17,735 nucleotides of DNA. Origin: Pavlovales sp. CCMP2436. Its lineage: Eukaryota > Haptophyta > Pavlovophyceae > Pavlovales. The notes below the pieces were generated by a model that had not been told where the DNA came from, did no database searches, and saw nothing but the letters and a program-made list of their open reading frames with translations. The stretch's first letter is position 1. Each line of letters starts with the position of its first letter. Shown here piece after piece: positions 1-8,956 of the stretch. The DNA lies in assembly GCA_026770615.1 (NCBI GenBank), contig MU631553.1, positions 112,197 through 129,931 of the forward strand. Direction: 5' to 3'. The translations under genes and the position numbers were made by a program.

Positions 1-560
1 GGGGGGGTGGATTACCTCAGCATCGAGTGCCGCGAGTGCATCTGCCACGCCATCGCGGAGGGGCGGGGGAGGGACAGCCCTGCCCTGGATCACAGCTCTC
101 AGAAGCCTGCGCTGCAACGCGGGCCTAATTGTGTGAACATTTATTTTAGAAACAGGCTGAGGGGGGTAGGAGTTACAAGGATGCAAGGAAGGGGTAGGGG
201 TAGGGGTTACTCAGACTGATTGTGTGAAAGAAAGGGTTCAGGGATAGGGGAAGAAGAGGTGTCACGGTATATGGAGGTAGGTGTGAACCTGATGAGGGTC
301 CTTCCACCTAACACGCTGTGGGAAGGGGGGTAGGGATGCAAGGATAGGGGTGTATGGGTTACAAGGATGTTAGGGGTAGGGGCAGGGTTGCTCAGAATCC
401 TGCGCTGCAATGCGGGCTTGATTGTGCGAAAGAAGGGGGGGTAGGGGGTAAGGGGTGTCACGGGATATGGGGTAAGGGATCCAAGGATAGGGGTGCTTCC
501 ACCCAACACGCTTTGGGTAGGGGGGTAGGGGTGAAAGGATAGGGGAGTAAGGAGAGGGAT
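1..560. repeat. G-rich, telomere-like degenerate repeats with a ~190-bp repeated unit
   Basis: The stretch is dominated by short G-rich words such as taggggtagggg and aaggataggggt. A longer unit is visible at least twice: the block ggtgtcacgg followed by an atatgg word occurs near 257 and 445, and the cttccacc-aacacgct block occurs near 301 and 493, so the offset is about 190 bp. The block cctgcgctgcaa appears near 107 and 400. The short open frames are composed of these repeats and show no protein signature. I read it as satellite-like or subtelomere-like DNA without a gene. Confidence 0.6.
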
Positions 561-2330
561 GGGGTGCAATGAATATGGGTGCCAGGCATGTCACACAGTG
601 CAAGGGGGGGAGGACAGCAGTGCCCCGAATCTCCCCAAGGAATCTCAGCTGCACAAGGTTTCACACTCATTCGATATTCGTTTGCAGCTGCCTTTGTTTG
701 GCAGTTGCCCCGGATTCGGCCCAGTCCGGATTCGAATTAGTCTGCTGTCACGAGTTGTTACACATTCGTATTCGCCCCAATACAACAAATAGGATCTCTG
801 TGTATGTAGGGGGGGGAGGGGGAATACCTCGATCCGACGTGTTTGCTGCTCAGCTCTGTGAGGAGGCCTGATACCTTGCCGCCCAATTCACCCACCGAGC
901 GCGGCAACCCGTACCTACGCAGGGGTGGGGTGGGGGGAGGGGGGGGGGATCGGACAGTCAGCACACATATGGGGAAGGAGGGGGAGGGGAGAGTGGGAGA
1001 GGAAGCGGTCAGCAAACAGACAGTGGCATTGGGCATTCAAGATAAAACGCAAAAATGCTAATATGCAACAACAACAAAAAAGGGTCATCACATAGGTGCT
1101 AATTCCGTGTCCGATTACATTGAGATCCAGCCTCCTTTAAGGGGATAATACTTATGAGTGGTGAGACGGAAATTGCCGGGATCCTGTGTCCGACTTTGGC
1201 CGCTGGGTCTGGATCAGTTAATCCGGACAGGAATTTAGTAGTCTTACGCACGTTAGTTCCTATTTATTGTCGACAAAGAGTTTAGTGCCAAAAGCAGCTG
1301 CAAGTCGGACTCGATAATTCTGGTTCAATTTGCAAGTCGGAGTCGAAGTCGGACGCGAGGCGCGCGGCGACGGCCACCTCGGGATGAAGGAGGCCGCCGC
1401 GGCTGGCGCTGCCAGCAGCAAACCTGCCCGAAACCCCGCCGACCCAGGCGACGTGCCGCGTCAGCCGTCCTTGTCGCCGCTGCAGCGCGCCTGACCCGCC
1501 TACGATGCCGAGTTCGCCTGACGCCGCCCGCCTCGATGAGCCGCGTGCACCGCTGAGGGGCGCGCAGGCGCCGCGCGCGGTGCGGAGCCATCAGGGTGGC
1601 TACCTGAGACAATCCCTCCGCGCGCCGGCCCCGCGCGCAGCTACCGCCGATTGCTGGGCCCGTCCGAGTCGTGGTCGGTGGTGGGCCTTCAATTGAACGC
1701 CTAGCGGTCGGCGCGACCGCGTGGCGGGCGGCAGGCGACCGCGCGGCCCCGCCAAAGGGGCCGACCGCTCCGGATGACCACCATGGGCGGTCGGCACGCC
1801 GGCGCCGAGCGCTGCCGCCCACTTCCTGACTCGGATGAAGGTGGCCGCACTGCTTGCCGACAGCAGGTAACGCAGGTGGCAACTCAGAGCAGCGCGAGCG
1901 CGCCAGCTAAGCGCCAGCTACACGCCAGCTACGCGCCAGCTACGCGCACGGATCTCACCGCCTTCTCCGGATGGAGATATTTAGCCGGTGGCTGCGCGCG
2001 GCCAGTGCGCTGAGATATTTTACGGGTCAAAGCTATGTTCCCACGCTCTGCTCTCGATGCAGAGCCATTACGACGGAGGCCTGCTGAGGACGCTTGGAGG
2101 CCGTGCAACGCTGCTCGGACGACTCGGCGGCACGATTAGTCTCAGCAGGCCGTGCACATTCTCCGTCGCCGCCGCTCAGCCACCATCCACCTTGCCCACT
2201 CCCGGTCACTGTTCACTACACAGGCGCACACGCCGAACCGCCATAACCCGTACGTTCAGCAAGGGGGTTCGTTATACAATAAACGAAGAAATAGGGCCGG
2301 GTGAGAAGCTAGCCTCCCCACCAAGCTTAC
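561..2330. other. Region with no convincing gene; GC-rich block and small repeats
   Basis: 561-1330 is mixed-composition DNA with a G run near 931-948 and no supported gene. 1330-2030 is very GC-rich; it gives arginine/alanine-rich open frames on both strands, typical of GC bias and without a recognisable domain. An 11-bp tandem repeat (core cgccagcta) runs four times at 1899-1942. A perfect 11-bp inverted repeat (ggcctgctgag) lies at 2078-2088 and 2141-2151 with a 52-nt loop. An unrecognised short exon in the GC-rich block cannot be excluded. Confidence 0.4.
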
Positions 2331-2739
2331 GGGTCGAAATCCGAATTAGTGGCGCGATTCCGCACTGGGGAGGGGGAAAAGTGGTGACCGGGACGAAAAA
2401 GTAGACATTGGTCACCCCTGCGCGCTAAGTGTCGATAGCTGATGTCAAATAAAGCCCTCCTCGACGGTCGGAGCCCACCTCGTGTGCCTCTCAGGTGCCT
2501 CTAGGGTCAACAACATACTGAAGGTAACTAACTTCAGCGTTCGGAAGCGGAAAGAAAGTCATGGTTCCCTAAGGGGTGCAGCGGAGTTGGTGGCAGATTC
2601 GCAAATGGGGCGCCGCCCCATTCACGAATCTGCACTAACTCTTCTGCACCCCAGCTAGTTCGTGAGTTGCTCCGGAGGAAAATCACTGGAATTTTTGTGA
2701 AATTCCCCCAGGACTTGGCACTAATTCGGATTTCGACCC
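2331..2739. mobile_element. 409-bp MITE with GGGTCGAAAT... terminal inverted repeats
   Basis: The left end gggtcgaaatccgaattagt is mirrored at the right end as cactaattcggatttcgaccc, ending at 2739. The four bases ttac occur immediately outside both ends (2327-2330 and 2740-2743), a good target-site duplication. It carries no open frame. The right ~120 bp (words cacgaatctgca, tgagttgctccggagg, cactaattcgga) match the right end of the larger coding transposon at 13958-15776, so this is probably a non-autonomous relative mobilised by that element's enzyme. It lies ~240 bp upstream of the AAA+ start codon. Confidence 0.85.
2573..2652. repeat. Foldback palindrome inside the MITE
   Basis: Two arms of about 38 bp are complementary with a few mismatches around a centre near 2612. 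The left arm starts ggggtgcag and contains gcagattcg; the right arm contains cgaatctgc and ends ctgcacccc. The right-arm sequence is also present near the right end of the large transposon (15654-15676), where it overlaps the last codons of the transposase-like gene. It may be a subterminal protein-binding site of the family. Confidence 0.7.
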
Positions 2740-2880
2740 TTACCATTGCTCAACTTCCCGTATATTTTATTCCCGGTATGTTTTACTCTTCTTGCGTTCT
2801 GAGTCTTTATCGGACAGGGTCAAGAGCCAGACCTTCGATCCAGACCCCGCCTTTATTTAATTATCACCAGGGGGGTAACC

Positions 2881-2890
2881 TATAAAATTA
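2881..2890 (+). promoter_or_regulatory. TATA-like sequence upstream of the AAA+ gene
   Basis: The sequence tataaaatta lies ~95 bp before the ATG at 2980 in an otherwise unremarkable leader. The only support is the match and its spacing; whether this organism uses TATA boxes is not known from the window. Confidence 0.2.
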
Positions 2891-2979
2891 AAATGACGTG
2901 CGGCTAATGCACAACTCACCTAACCGCCCCCTTGCCCTTGCAAAAGGGGGCCCGCAATTCGTTTTAAAAAAGCGGAGCA

Positions 2980-5900
2980 ATGGCAGACCCGCTCGCCGCC
3001 ATCCGAGCCACCTTCGCGGGGAGCGAGGAGGTGGTCGCGCACATCGTGCTGCGGATTATCACGCTCGCGCGGCTGGGCGAGCGAGGCGCCGGCTTCCTCG
3101 TGCACGGCGGCTCGGGCACGGGCAAGAGCACGCTCGCCGCCGCGCTCGCGCTCGCGCTGTTGCCGCTGCTGCCCGCGCGCGTGCTGCACGGGCGCGAGGA
3201 AGGCGCGCTCGAGGCGGCTATCGAGGCTCTCGAGCTCGCACAGCTACCGGCGAGCGATGATCCCACTACCGTCGTGGCGCGGCTGCTGCTGCTCGACGAC
3301 GTCGACGATATGGCGCCGCGCACCGCGCGCTCGCCCGAGCATGGCGCGCACCGCGTGGCGCGGCTGTGCGCGCTGCTCGACGGCTCGCTCGCGCGGGCGG
3401 GCGCTTCCATCTTCGTCGTTGGCTTCTGCGTGGAGCCTGCCGCAGTCGCACCCGCACTCTGCCGCGCCGGCCGGCTGCACCGCCAGCTGCTGCTGCGCCT
3501 GCCCGCGCCGGCCGAGCGCGCGGCCCGCGCGGCGCGCACCGCCGCGCCGCTGGTCGCCGCGGGCGCCTGCAGCGAGGAGGACGTGCGTGAGGCCGCGGCC
3601 GGCGCGCATGGGCTCACCATCGCTGAGATCGACGGCGCGCTGGCGCGCGCCGCGCACGCGGCCGTGCGCGCGCGCGCTGGGCAACTAGCGTCGGTGCCCT
3701 CCGCGGCAGCCGGTACGGCGGAGGCCGCCCTCGCTGCACTCACGCTCTCGGGTGGCCCGGCCGCGCCGGTGCTGCGGTTGAGCCGAGAGGCCCTCGCCGA
3801 GTGCATGCGCGCACAGCGGCGCGGGCGGCTGCTGCAGGTGCGCGGGGCTGACAACGCGCAGCCAGACGCAACCGACGACCTCTCTGACGACGCGCAGCCG
3901 CGCAACGCCGCCACAGGCGCAGGCGCAGGCTGCGCCGCGGGCGACAAGCTAGCAGCCAGACTGCCGCTCGACCGCCTACCCGGTCTCGAGGCAGTGGCTG
4001 CCTCACTGCGCCGGCGAGTGGTGTTACCCGTGCGCTCGCCTGAAACCCTTTTAAAGTGGGGCGTGCGCCCCTCGCGCGGCGTGCTGCTCTACGGGCCGTC
4101 CGGGTGCGGCAAGAGCGCGCTCGCGCATGCAGCGGCTTTAGAGAGCGGCGCCAACGTGCTCTCTGTGCAGGCCGCCTCCCTGCTAGGGCCAGTAGTCGGC
4201 GAGTCGGAGGTGATTTTAAAAAAAAAATGATGTACCTTTATCCCCAACCCAATTCACAACCCAAGCCGAGGCCCAAGGCCTTATATGAACCCCAGCTCTA
4301 GCCCTAGCCCTAGACCCGACCTAAAGCTCTAGCCCATCCCCAACCCCATCACCAAACCTAGCTATAGCCTATCCCTAATATTAACCCCAACCCTAATTTA
4401 ACTTTGACCCCCTATCTCTGGCCCTAGCTCCCATCGTACGGCGCTGCCCAAGATAGACGTCTGATTTTCACTTCGGGCCCATAGAGATTTCGAGACGAGA
4501 TTAAACGATGATGTTGGCCAAATGCCCGTTCAAATGGTTTAAGCTGGTTAGATCCACGAATGAAGAAACGCACGTGGAGAATAATGACGCGCATGCATTC
4601 GTAGCCCTAGTCCTGGGACCCCAAAGCCTAAGCCCGAATCTTGACCCCCTAGTAATAACTCAATCTCCCAACCCGGCCCTAGCAAACACTTGCCCCGAAC
4701 CCAATCCTAACCCCAACCCCGATCCTAAGCAGGCGGCGGTGCGCGCCCTGTCGTCTTACTTTTCTTATGGTATTTATGATTACTTTATTACTCATGTTAT
4801 TCTTTTGAAATACCCGCAGGCGGCGGTGCGTGCTCTCTTCGCAAAAGCGCGCGCAGCAGCTCCGTGCGTCCTCATCCTCGACCAGGTAACCTTTTTTGAA
4901 ACTGCGCCTTACTTAATAGGAAGACAGGCCGCAGCAGTCAGGCAAATCCAGTGTGTGGACGGGCTCAGCCGGGTTACCTTTTTTTTACCTTTTTGCTGCC
5001 AAACTGCTAGTAGCAACAGCAGCAGTAGAAGTAGGAGTAGGAGTAATAATAGGAGTAGGAAAAATAATGATGATGATGATGATGATGATAATGATGATAA
5101 TAATAACAATTATACTACGACTACTACTACTACTACTACTACTAATAATAATAATAATAAAATTTATTCTATTGTTTTATTTGCAGCTCCAGTCCCTCGC
5201 GCCCACACGCGGTGTGGACACATAAGAAGAAGAATAATAATTCTTCTTTTTCTTCTTCTTCTTCTTATTACTATTATTATTATAGTTTTAGTTATTTTCT
5301 ATTGTTTACAGCTCGAGTCCCTCGCGCCCACACGCGGTGCGGAAACATAATAATAAGAATACTAATATAATAATAATAAGAAGAATTTGTTTTTATTTGC
5401 AGCTCGAGGTCCTCGCGCCCACACGCGGTGCGGACACATAATAATAATAATAATAATAATTTATTATTATTTACAGCTCGAGGCCCTCGCGCCCACACGC
5501 GGTGCGGACACGATAATGATGATAATAATAATAATAACTTCTTCTTTTTTCTTCCTTTTTCTTCCTTTTACAGCTCGAGGCCCTCGCGCCCATACGCGGT
5601 GCGGACACGAGCAGCGAGCAGACACTCGACCGCACACTCAGGTGATTTTTTTTTTAATAATAGTTCTTTTAACGTCCCCCGACTTTGGAAAATAGATACG
5701 ATCAAATAGATAAGATACGATATGTTTGGTTCAAGAGAATTGTCTACGTAAAGATAAGGCACGCAGCAGGCAATGGGCGACGCAGCGCTCAGACCAGCAT
5801 AACATTTAGAACAATCAGACACCAGCTTGAATCCCTATAAGTAATGTAAAAGATAAGGACACCCGACCGGGTCTGGCGAGTGCATTCGTGTGCTCTGCTA

Positions 5901-7790
5901 AGGTCCCTTGATCCGAGTGTTTTCTCAGCGCTTGGGTCCTGTGGAGACCTGTCATGGAACGGACGTATTTCTAGATATTTGCACATTACCGTCTAACATA
6001 TTCCGCTCGTTCGACCTCTCATCGACGTCGGTTCATAACGACGTCACTTTTGCAAATGAATTCGCCGTGAGCTGGCGTCTGACTGTCCTGAAAGTTGTGC
6101 TGGTCTGAGCGCTGCGTCGCCCATTGCCTGCTGCGTGCCTTAGTCGGCTGCGCTGGCTTGGGCGCCACTGCGCATGCCGATGGAATTCCGGAAGTACACT
6201 TGTTTAATGCCAGCACTGATAAAAATAAGAAGATACTCTGAGAGAGAGAGAGAGAGAGAGAGGGAGATGGAGAGTTGCGAGCAGACAATTTAAATAAGGT
6301 TCGCACCAGGTAAATACTTTGAAAGAAGGCGCGCTTCCTTAATTTCTCGACTTCTCGGGCAGCCAGACCACCGGCCACAGGGGTATAAAACTATAAATCG
6401 AATGATAGTTATTTAAGGGGTAGCTGTCTAGCGGTGTGGCTGCCCAAGCTTCTTCTTTTTTTTCTTTCTTTTTTTTGAGCTTATTATTTGGATGCTATTG
6501 TAAGTAAGCCCCACTACCTTCATCTAATTATGTGGAGACTGGCACCTTTAATAATCGACTCTGGAAACAAATGTAATTGAAGAAACCCCGCTTTATGAGA
6601 ATGGTTTCAGATGTGTGTTCATATATCAAGCGCCCCCGTTTCCTGCAGAACCCGTTTCCCCGGACCTGAACAAATAAACTTTTTGTGTGCGTACTATTCA
6701 AAATTGGATGAATGATAATAGTGCCTCAGCGTGCAAGTGTTTGCATGCATGCGCGTGTGCATGCACGTGTGCGTCTTGCCCTAGCGCTTGTAATTTTTTG
6801 TCAGTGGTGGACTTTTAGCGAATGGATGCAGTTGGAGGTACCTGCTGGCACGGCGGGTTCACTCCTCGGAGTGACGTCGTTATGAACCAACGACGATGAG
6901 GGGTCTCGAGTGGAAATTGAATAAAATACCCACGCCCCAAGCGTACGCCCAGCATGACGCTAGCACACTCACCCAAATTTCGGATTTAAGACAAACCTTA
7001 GCCCCGACCCCCCCCCACCCTTCACCCTTTTCCCCCCCTCCCCTTAACGCAGCACGCTACCCTCAGAGATGGACAATCCTAATAATATACTGGTAACAAG
7101 TCGCACAATCATGAGCAAAAACACCCGAACAGTCAAAAGTAGCACTCAATCAATCAATCAATTAATCAAACAAAAACAAAAAAATCAGCACGCTCCTCTC
7201 TGAGATGGACGGCGTTGGCACCGCGCACCTGCAGCCCGCCGACCACGAGGCGGACGGCGGCGCGGCGGCAGAGCTCGAGTTGGTGATCGTCATCGCGATT
7301 TGCACCGAGCGGGGCGCGCTCGACTCCGCCATCCTGCGGCCCGGCCGGTTGGATGAGCATCTGCCTGTCCCACCGCCCGCCGTTGCCGCGCGCGCACAGA
7401 TCCTGCGCGTGCACGCGGCGGGGATGGCGGTGGGCGCGGACGTGGACTTCGGGGCGCTGGCGGCGGGCACGGAGGGGCTGAGCGGCGCGGAGCTGCGCAA
7501 CGTGTGCCGCGAGGCGGTAATAATTAAAAAAATTAAATAATATTTATTCTTTTTATTGTTACTACTACTATTATTATCATTACACCTACAATTTTACGAA
7601 ACGAATACGACTACGATTACGAATACAAATGATAATGCTAGAAAAAATTAAAAAATAATAATAGGGGCTCTGCTGCGTGCGCGATGAGATTGGCGGGCGC
7701 GGCGGCGGCGTGGTCACCGCCGCGCATTTTGGCGCTGCGCTCGCACGCTCGCACAGCGTCGGTCGCGCGCCCGACCGGGCCGGCCGATGA
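2980..7790 (+). CDS. Two-module AAA+ ATPase, AFG2/SPATA5L1-like, five exons
   Basis: Joining exons 2980-4209, 4820-4885, 5574-5641, 7189-7516 and 7665-7790 gives a 605-aa protein; all introns are GT-AG and phases match (0, 0, 2, 0). Module 1 has Walker A GGSGTGKST (residues 43-51) and Walker B LLLLDD (102-107). Module 2 has GPSGCGKS (372-379), VGESE, the AAVRALFAKAR helix, Walker B VLILDQ (427-432), LSEMDGVG, ILRPGRLD with the arginine finger (503-510), and LSGAELRNVCREA. The C-terminal helix ends near VTAAHFGAAL. Module 2 looks most like AFG2/SPATA5L1, which act in pre-60S ribosome maturation; module 1 is degenerate and recalls PEX1 D1. The usual N-domain is absent. Odd points: the Walker B Glu is Asp107 in module 1 and Gln432 in module 2, and the sensor-1 Asn position is Thr494. 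ATPase family is certain; subfamily is not. Introns 1-3 carry decoy exon heads. Confidence 0.88.
4210..4732. repeat. C-rich telomere-like degenerate repeats filling intron 1
   Basis: Much of intron 1 of the AAA+ gene consists of short C-rich words such as agccctagccctag, ccccaaccctaa and cctaaccccaacccc. They resemble diverged telomeric (CCCTAA-type) repeats, complementary in style to the G-rich DNA at 1-560. The open frames through it are compositional. Confidence 0.55.
4733..4753 (+). repeat. Truncated copy of AAA+ exon 2 head with acceptor AG
   Basis: The 15-nt stretch caggcggcggtgcgc plus gccct, with acceptor CAG at 4730-4732, nearly repeats the true exon 2 start at 4820 (GCGGCGGTGCGTGCTCT). 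The copy decays after ~17-20 bases and is followed by a pyrimidine-rich 66-bp stretch leading to the true acceptor. The offset is 87 bp. Confidence 0.75.
5026..5163. repeat. Trinucleotide microsatellites in intron 2
   Basis: Runs of gtaggagta, gatgatgat, actactact and aataataat follow one another. On the + strand they read as poly-Asp/Asn/Thr open frames that are not genes. They sit directly upstream of the first decoy copy of exon 3, and further (ttc), (tta) and (aat) runs separate the later copies. Confidence 0.9.
5187..5608 (+). repeat. Array of five exon 3 heads, four decoys plus the real one
   Basis: A 35-bp core encoding L-E-A-L-A-P-T-R-G-A-D-T, always preceded by CAG, occurs at 5187-5221, 5312-5346, 5403-5437, 5477-5511 and 5574-5608. 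Offsets are 125, 91, 74 and 97 bp. Only the last continues into further coding sequence and a donor (5641/5642); the first three run into TAA soon after the core, while the fourth stays open but out of frame with the true exon. The cores differ by a few substitutions: copy 1 reads LQSLAPTRGVDT, copy 4 differs from the real exon by one base (ACA versus ATA). AT-rich triplet repeats fill the gaps. Confidence 0.92.
5757..6140. mobile_element. 384-bp MITE with TA target-site duplication, inside intron 3
   Basis: The left end aggcacgcagcaggcaatgg is mirrored by the right end ccattgcctgctgcgtgcct; the inverted repeat extends ~75 bp, with diverging inner parts. TA flanks both sides (5755-5756 and 6141-6142), as for Tc1/mariner-type insertions. 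No protein of its own is seen. Related fragments lie at 7904-7980 and 8957-9060. Confidence 0.8.
6241..7048. other. Remainder of intron 3: simple repeats and an element fragment
   Basis: A (GA)n run lies at 6241-6263. An alternating purine-pyrimidine stretch (gcatgcatgcgcgtgtgcatg) lies near 6742-6772. 6868-6904 is an inverted copy of 6015-6050 from the MITE (words ggttcataacgacgtcac and its complement). A C-rich tract is at 7009-7043. No gene is seen. Confidence 0.5.
7053..7074 (+). repeat. Truncated copy of AAA+ exon 4 head with acceptor AG
   Basis: CACGCTACCCTCAGAGATGG (starting at 7053 and running to 7074) repeats the first 22 bases of exon 4 at 7189-7210 with 3 mismatches, and is preceded by GCAG like the true site. 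It then decays into aatcctaataat. The offset is 136 bp, and a (caat)n/A-rich stretch lies between the copy and the real acceptor. Confidence 0.8.
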
Positions 7791-7903
7791 GCGACTCCGA
7801 GCGAGGGGGCCTGGGGCACGTCAGGTCCAGAGACCTATCAGAAACGGGTTAAATAGGTGCTTAACTGGCGGAGACTGATCCGCAAACTAGTTCATATTTC
7901 TGA
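7791..7903. other. 3' flank of the AAA+ gene with an inverted repeat
   Basis: Just after the stop codon an 11-bp inverted repeat cctatcagaaa (7834-7844) and tttctgatagg (7897-7907) could form a hairpin. The word gcaaactagtt(c/t)atat occurs at 7881 and again at 7980, on both sides of the solo element end at 7904-7980. Confidence 0.4.
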
Positions 7904-7980
7904 TAGGGATTCAAGCTAGCGTTTAACTGTTCTGAATGTTGTGCTGGTCTGAGCGCTGCGTCGCCAATTGCCCGCTGCGT
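7904..7980 (-). mobile_element. Solo terminal fragment of the TA-type MITE
   Basis: About 77 bp ending gctggtctgagcgctgcgtc and then ccgctgcgtgc match the reverse complement of the left end of the MITE at 5757-5842 with several mismatches. The partner end is not seen nearby, so this is a remnant or a solo end. It is bounded by the direct repeat gcaaactagtt. Confidence 0.7.
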
Positions 7981-8176
7981 GCAAACTAGTTTATATCATT
8001 TACTTTACTTTACTTCGCTTTACTTTAAGAGATACAGACCTTTTCTGGGGCCGGACATTTTCGTAGATATTACTCAGTTCGTATAAAGATAGCTGTTTTT
8101 TGACCTGTGTGCTCCGGCATTCATTGGCTGCTACTTAAATAATCTCCGCAAAAACGGAAAAACGCGCAATATAAAC

Positions 8177-8356
8177 GTGCACAGTTTTGCAAACATGGCT
8201 GATCAGATGGGTTTCGGGAGATGGCGGGTTTCGGAACTTTTAAAAAAAATCCATCTCCCGTTTTATGTGTTACCCATCTCCCATTTATATCAAAACCAAG
8301 AAGAAAACGTTAAGCAAGTACCAACTCACATCTTGGCCATACATAAGTCATACCCC

Positions 8357-8399
<43 letters not shown>
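8177..8399. other. Hairpin sequence followed by a 40-nt poly(A) run
   Basis: A 10-bp inverted repeat (cgggagatgg at 8215-8224, ccatctcccg at 8251-8260) lies upstream of an uninterrupted run of 40 A at 8360-8399. The arrangement recalls a retroposed transcript with its poly(A) tail, but no clear flanking duplication was found, so a simple homopolymer expansion is equally possible. Confidence 0.3.
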
Positions 8400-8401
<2 letters not shown>

Positions 8402-8956
8402 GATTCCGAACCGCGTTTGGTGGGGGAGATTATTTGTCAAAGTGTGCCTTGCCTTCATCGATGGAGATGACACATATCTTCCTTCCTCCGTTGCGCGAAT
8501 CCGCGATAAGCTCAGGTAAGGATTTTGCGTTAGCTCCAGGCCGGGCAGGCCGGGCTGTCCACCCATTACTGTTTCCGCTGTATGGAGAAAGTCCGCGTTC
8601 AGTGGCTCAGCGCGGTACATAGCGATGAAGTTATGGACTTGCCTCTGCTATACAATCTCTTGATCAGAACCACCTCCTTGCCTACGCATGTGGCGATGCC
8701 GTGGAGCATGTTATCTTTTATCCATGCTGCTTTATTTGGTTCGAAGTGTGGCTGCCCGTACTTTGCAGTTTGCTTGCGCTTCGATTGGCCAAACGTTACT
8801 CTGACTGTGATCAAGGTTGTTAGTGTTACCCATAGGGACACCTACATTCTCCGGTCTGCGTAGCCTCAACTCCTCCTGGATGTGCTGTGGGAGGCGGCGG
8901 GCATTTGTGGTTGCCGCTTCTCGTTGTGCTATGGCTGCCTCCAGATACATACTGCG
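8400..8956. other. No recognisable gene
   Basis: Short minus-strand frames (8950-8732 and 8841-8599) show protein-like composition in places but overlap in different frames, lack a recognised domain and have no introns that would join them. They could be remnants of a transposon protein. Nothing firmer can be said. Confidence 0.3.

Noticed and set aside
1325..1882. 185-aa minus-strand open frame
   Set aside because: Arginine/alanine-rich product of GC bias with overlapping frames on both strands and no domain.
2964..3947. 327-aa minus-strand open frame
   Set aside because: Shadow of AAA+ exon 1; serine/alanine-rich antisense of a GC-rich exon that has clear AAA+ motifs on the + strand.
4508..5350. 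280-aa + strand open frame with Asp, Asn and Thr runs
   Set aside because: Reads through intron 1 repeats, exon 2 and the intron 2 microsatellites; the true exon 2 uses a subset of it and the runs are triplet repeats.
5187..5511. Decoy heads as mutually exclusive alternative exons
   Set aside because: None of the four copies has a donor after its core equivalent to the one at 5642, and each differs from the real exon only within the shared head; they cannot substitute for the full exon.
4210..7664. Possibility that the AAA+ region is several separate small genes rather than one spliced gene
   Set aside because: Exon phases, splice sites and the order of AAA+ motifs (GESE, helix, Walker B, second region, arginine finger, C-terminal helix) join into one protein without gaps.
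8599..8950. Minus-strand frames that might be a decayed gene
   Set aside because: They overlap in different frames, have no recognised domain and no joining splice sites; left as unassigned.
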